The position numbers were made by a program, and so were the translations under genes. A model generated the notes under the pieces. It was not told the DNA's origin, searched no databases, and saw only the letters and a list, made by a program, of their open reading frames with translations. A DNA stretch of 64,000 nt from Actinoplanes nipponensis (GTDB lineage: Bacteria; Actinomycetota; Actinomycetes; Mycobacteriales; Micromonosporaceae), in contig NZ_BOMQ01000004.1 in assembly GCF_016862275.1 (NCBI RefSeq), positions 62,001-126,000 on the forward strand, given 5' to 3'. Shown here one piece after another: positions 62,267 to 64,000 of this stretch. Every line of letters begins with the position of its first letter. The first letter of the stretch is position 1.

Positions 62267-63280
62267 ATGACGACGGAGACAGAGACCGGACGGGCCCGGC
62301 CCGAGGCCATCAAGGCCGTGCCCGTCCGGCACCCCGGGCGCTGGGTGGCGATCGCGGTCCTGACCGTGCTCGTCGCCATGTTCCTCCACCTGGTCCTCAC
62401 CAACGACCGGTTCAACTGGCGCTTCATCTTCGTCAGCATGGGCGAGGGCAAGCGCGGCGCCATGTTCACCGGGCCGGTGCTGGAGGGCCTGCGCGGCACG
62501 CTGCTGCTGACGGTGCTGGCGATGCTCATCGGTGTCGGGCTCGGCATCGTGGTGGCGATCATGCGGCTGTCGACCAACCCGATCCTGTCCAGCGTCGCGT
62601 TCGTCTACACCTGGGTCTTCCGCGCCCTGCCCCGGCTGGTGCTGGCGATCCTCTTCGGCAACCTGGGCATCCTGTGGGAGCGGATCGGTTTCGGCCTGCC
62701 GTTCGACCAGCAGATCGGCAACCTGTTCGGCATCCACGACCTGAACGCGCAGTTCTACAGCATCAAGGCCACCGACCTGCTCTCCGGCTTCCTGGCCGGG
62801 GTGCTGGCGCTCGGGTTGTCCGAGGCGGCCTACATGGCCGAGATCGTCCGGGCCGGCATCCAGTCCGTGGACGAGGGCCAGTCCGAGGCGGCGTCCGCGC
62901 TCGGCCTGTCCCGCGGCCAGGTGCTGCGCCGCATCGTGCTGCCGCAGGCGATGCGGGTGATCGTCCCGCCCACCGGCAACGAGACCATCGCGATGGTCAA
63001 GGACACGTCGCTGGTGGCCTTCGTACCGGTGACCTTCGAGCTGTTCTTCCAGCTGCAGGCGATCAGCTCGCGCACGTTCGTCGTGCTGCCGGTGCTGATC
63101 GCGGCGTGTCTCTGGTATCTGATCATCTGCAGCGTGCTGATGGTCGTGCAGTTCTTCGTGGAGCGCTATTTCAGCCGCGGCTACGGCACGGCCGGCAAGG
63201 CCCGGATGCGGCTGAGCGGGCTGGCGGCCGAGCAGGGCGGCGCGGCGCCCACGCCGGGTCCGGGAGGAGCGGGGATATGA
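62267..63280 (+). CDS. Polar amino acid ABC transporter, permease
   Basis: A 337-residue HisM/GlnP-type permease. It has an N-terminal helix (about 27-48), then the transport domain ([24 protein letters not shown] and others) ending with the EAA loop [32 protein letters not shown] (key part [12 protein letters not shown]) and [19 protein letters not shown]. The C-terminus adds about 40 hydrophilic residues. The start is the ATG at 62267, 8 nt after the previous stop. A single permease gene suggests a homodimer. Confidence 0.9.
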   Translation: MTTETETGRARPEAIKAVPVRHPGRWVAIAVLTVLVAMFLHLVLTNDRFNWRFIFVSMGEGKRGAMFTGPVLEGLRGTLLLTVLAMLIGVGLGIVVAIMRLSTNPILSSVAFVYTWVFRALPRLVLAILFGNLGILWERIGFGLPFDQQIGNLFGIHDLNAQFYSIKATDLLSGFLAGVLALGLSEAAYMAEIVRAGIQSVDEGQSEAASALGLSRGQVLRRIVLPQAMRVIVPPTGNETIAMVKDTSLVAFVPVTFELFFQLQAISSRTFVVLPVLIAACLWYLIICSVLMVVQFFVERYFSRGYGTAGKARMRLSGLAAEQGGAAPTPGPGGAGI

Positions 63281-64000
63281 CGGACGAGATGGTGCGCGCG
63301 GAGAACGTGCACAAGTCCTTCGGCTCGCTGGAGGTCCTCAAGGGCATCGACCTGGTGGTCAGGCCGGGCGAGGTGTGCTGCGTGCTGGGGCCGTCCGGCT
63401 CCGGCAAGTCGACCTTCCTGCGCTGCATCAACCACCTCGAGAAGATCAACGCCGGCCGGATCTTCGTCGACGGCGACCTGATCGGCTACCGCGAACGCGG
63501 CGGCAAGCTGCACGAGCTCAAGGAGAAGGAGGTCGCCGCGCAGCGCCGGGCCATCGGCATGGTGTTCCAGCGGTTCAACCTCTTCCCGCACATGACGGTG
63601 CTGCAGAACGTCATGGAGGCGCCCTGCCGGGTCAAGCGGGAGAACAAGAACGAGGTCCGCGACCGGGCGGCCGCGCTGCTCGACCGGGTCGGCCTGGCCG
63701 ACAAGATCGACGGGTACCCCAGCCAGCTCTCCGGCGGCCAGCAGCAGCGGGTGGCGATCGCCCGGGCGCTGGCCATGCGGCCCAAGCTGATGCTCTTCGA
63801 CGAGCCCACCAGCGCGCTCGACCCCGAGCTGGTCGGCGAGGTGCTGGACGTGATGAAGGACCTGGCCCGCGACGGCATGACCATGGTCGTGGTGACCCAC
63901 GAGATCGGCTTCGCCCGCGAGGTCGGCGACTCGCTGATCTTCATGGACGGCGGCGTCGTGGTCGAGCAGGGACCCCCGCGCGAGGTCATCGGCAATCCGC
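63277..64000 (+). CDS. Polar amino acid ABC transporter, ATPase (incomplete)
   Basis: A GlnQ/HisP-type ATPase, 241 codons seen before the window ends. Walker [11 protein letters not shown]-loop [20 protein letters not shown], signature [13 protein letters not shown], Walker [14 protein letters not shown], and H-loop [12 protein letters not shown] are intact. An insertion [20 protein letters not shown] before the Q-loop is typical of this group. GGAGGAGC lies before the ATG at 63277, which overlaps the permease stop. Only the last few residues and the stop are missing. Confidence 0.93.
   Translation, partial: MTDEMVRAENVHKSFGSLEVLKGIDLVVRPGEVCCVLGPSGSGKSTFLRCINHLEKINAGRIFVDGDLIGYRERGGKLHELKEKEVAAQRRAIGMVFQRFNLFPHMTVLQNVMEAPCRVKRENKNEVRDRAAALLDRVGLADKIDGYPSQLSGGQQQRVAIARALAMRPKLMLFDEPTSALDPELVGEVLDVMKDLARDGMTMVVVTHEIGFAREVGDSLIFMDGGVVVEQGPPREVIGNP

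Overview
The window is very G+C-rich, uses many GTG starts and ATGA/GTGA stop-start overlaps, and carries the chromosomal his-trp-gltBD-pyk-liv gene order typical of Actinobacteria. A bifunctional-type PriA with no trpF in view, F420-type and mycothiol-type enzyme families and many IR-flanked regulator genes fit this. A chemoreceptor gene suggests a motile genus, so a member of the Micromonosporaceae such as Actinoplanes is my best guess (inference; not provable from this window).

Layout. 1-4384: histidine operon hisD (partial)-hisC-hisB-small membrane protein-hisH-small basic membrane protein-priA-ridA, almost all translationally coupled. 4391-7470: an accessory block (deazaflavin-type reductase/MarR pair, LysR/EamA pair) that separates hisF (7467-8243) from the rest of the operon. 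8317-13503: accessory genes, including a YczE-type membrane protein divergent from a MocR regulator, a 17-bp tandem repeat array, and an ECF41-type sigma factor divergent from a VOC/PNPOx operon. 13549-20183: acyl-CoA ligase, secreted subtilase, PepSY protein, two-component system. 20185-23459: second MocR regulator, APC permease, TIGR03085-type protein. 23626-27203: heterodimeric ABC exporter. 27207-28646: ribosomal protein S4 divergent from a DUF2470 protein with an iron box between them. 28647-30725: TetR-controlled drug-type ABC transporter. 30871-32988: large proline-rich protein.

33194-40380: hisI-trpE-Trp-associated membrane protein, then trpC-trpB-trpA-lgt. PriA at 3285 probably provides both the HisA and TrpF steps, tying the two pathways together. 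40409-50255: FAD monooxygenase, GNAT protein, glutamate synthase gltB-gltD and a chemoreceptor. 50857-53180: pyruvate kinase and acyl-CoA thioesterase II. 53298-56147: DUF308 membrane protein, HTH/LAGLIDADG gene beside an unusual short-variable-arm tRNA-Leu(CAA), and a PdtaR-type antiterminator. 56364-61314: complete branched-chain amino acid ABC importer (livK-H-M-G-F). 61347-64000: polar amino acid ABC importer, cut off by the window end in its ATPase.

The most informative non-coding signals are: two perfect divergent ECF41-type promoters (12623-12684); a GCCAAT motif shared by two separate MocR-linked loci (9932-10007 and 22784-22831); paired palindromes at a MarR start (4843-4894); an iron box (27846-27864); and a TetR-type operator (30738-30759). 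I found no CRISPR array, insertion sequence, prophage or rRNA. No single clearly undescribed system stands out; the MocR-linked loci and the ECF41 locus are the best candidates for new regulatory biology.
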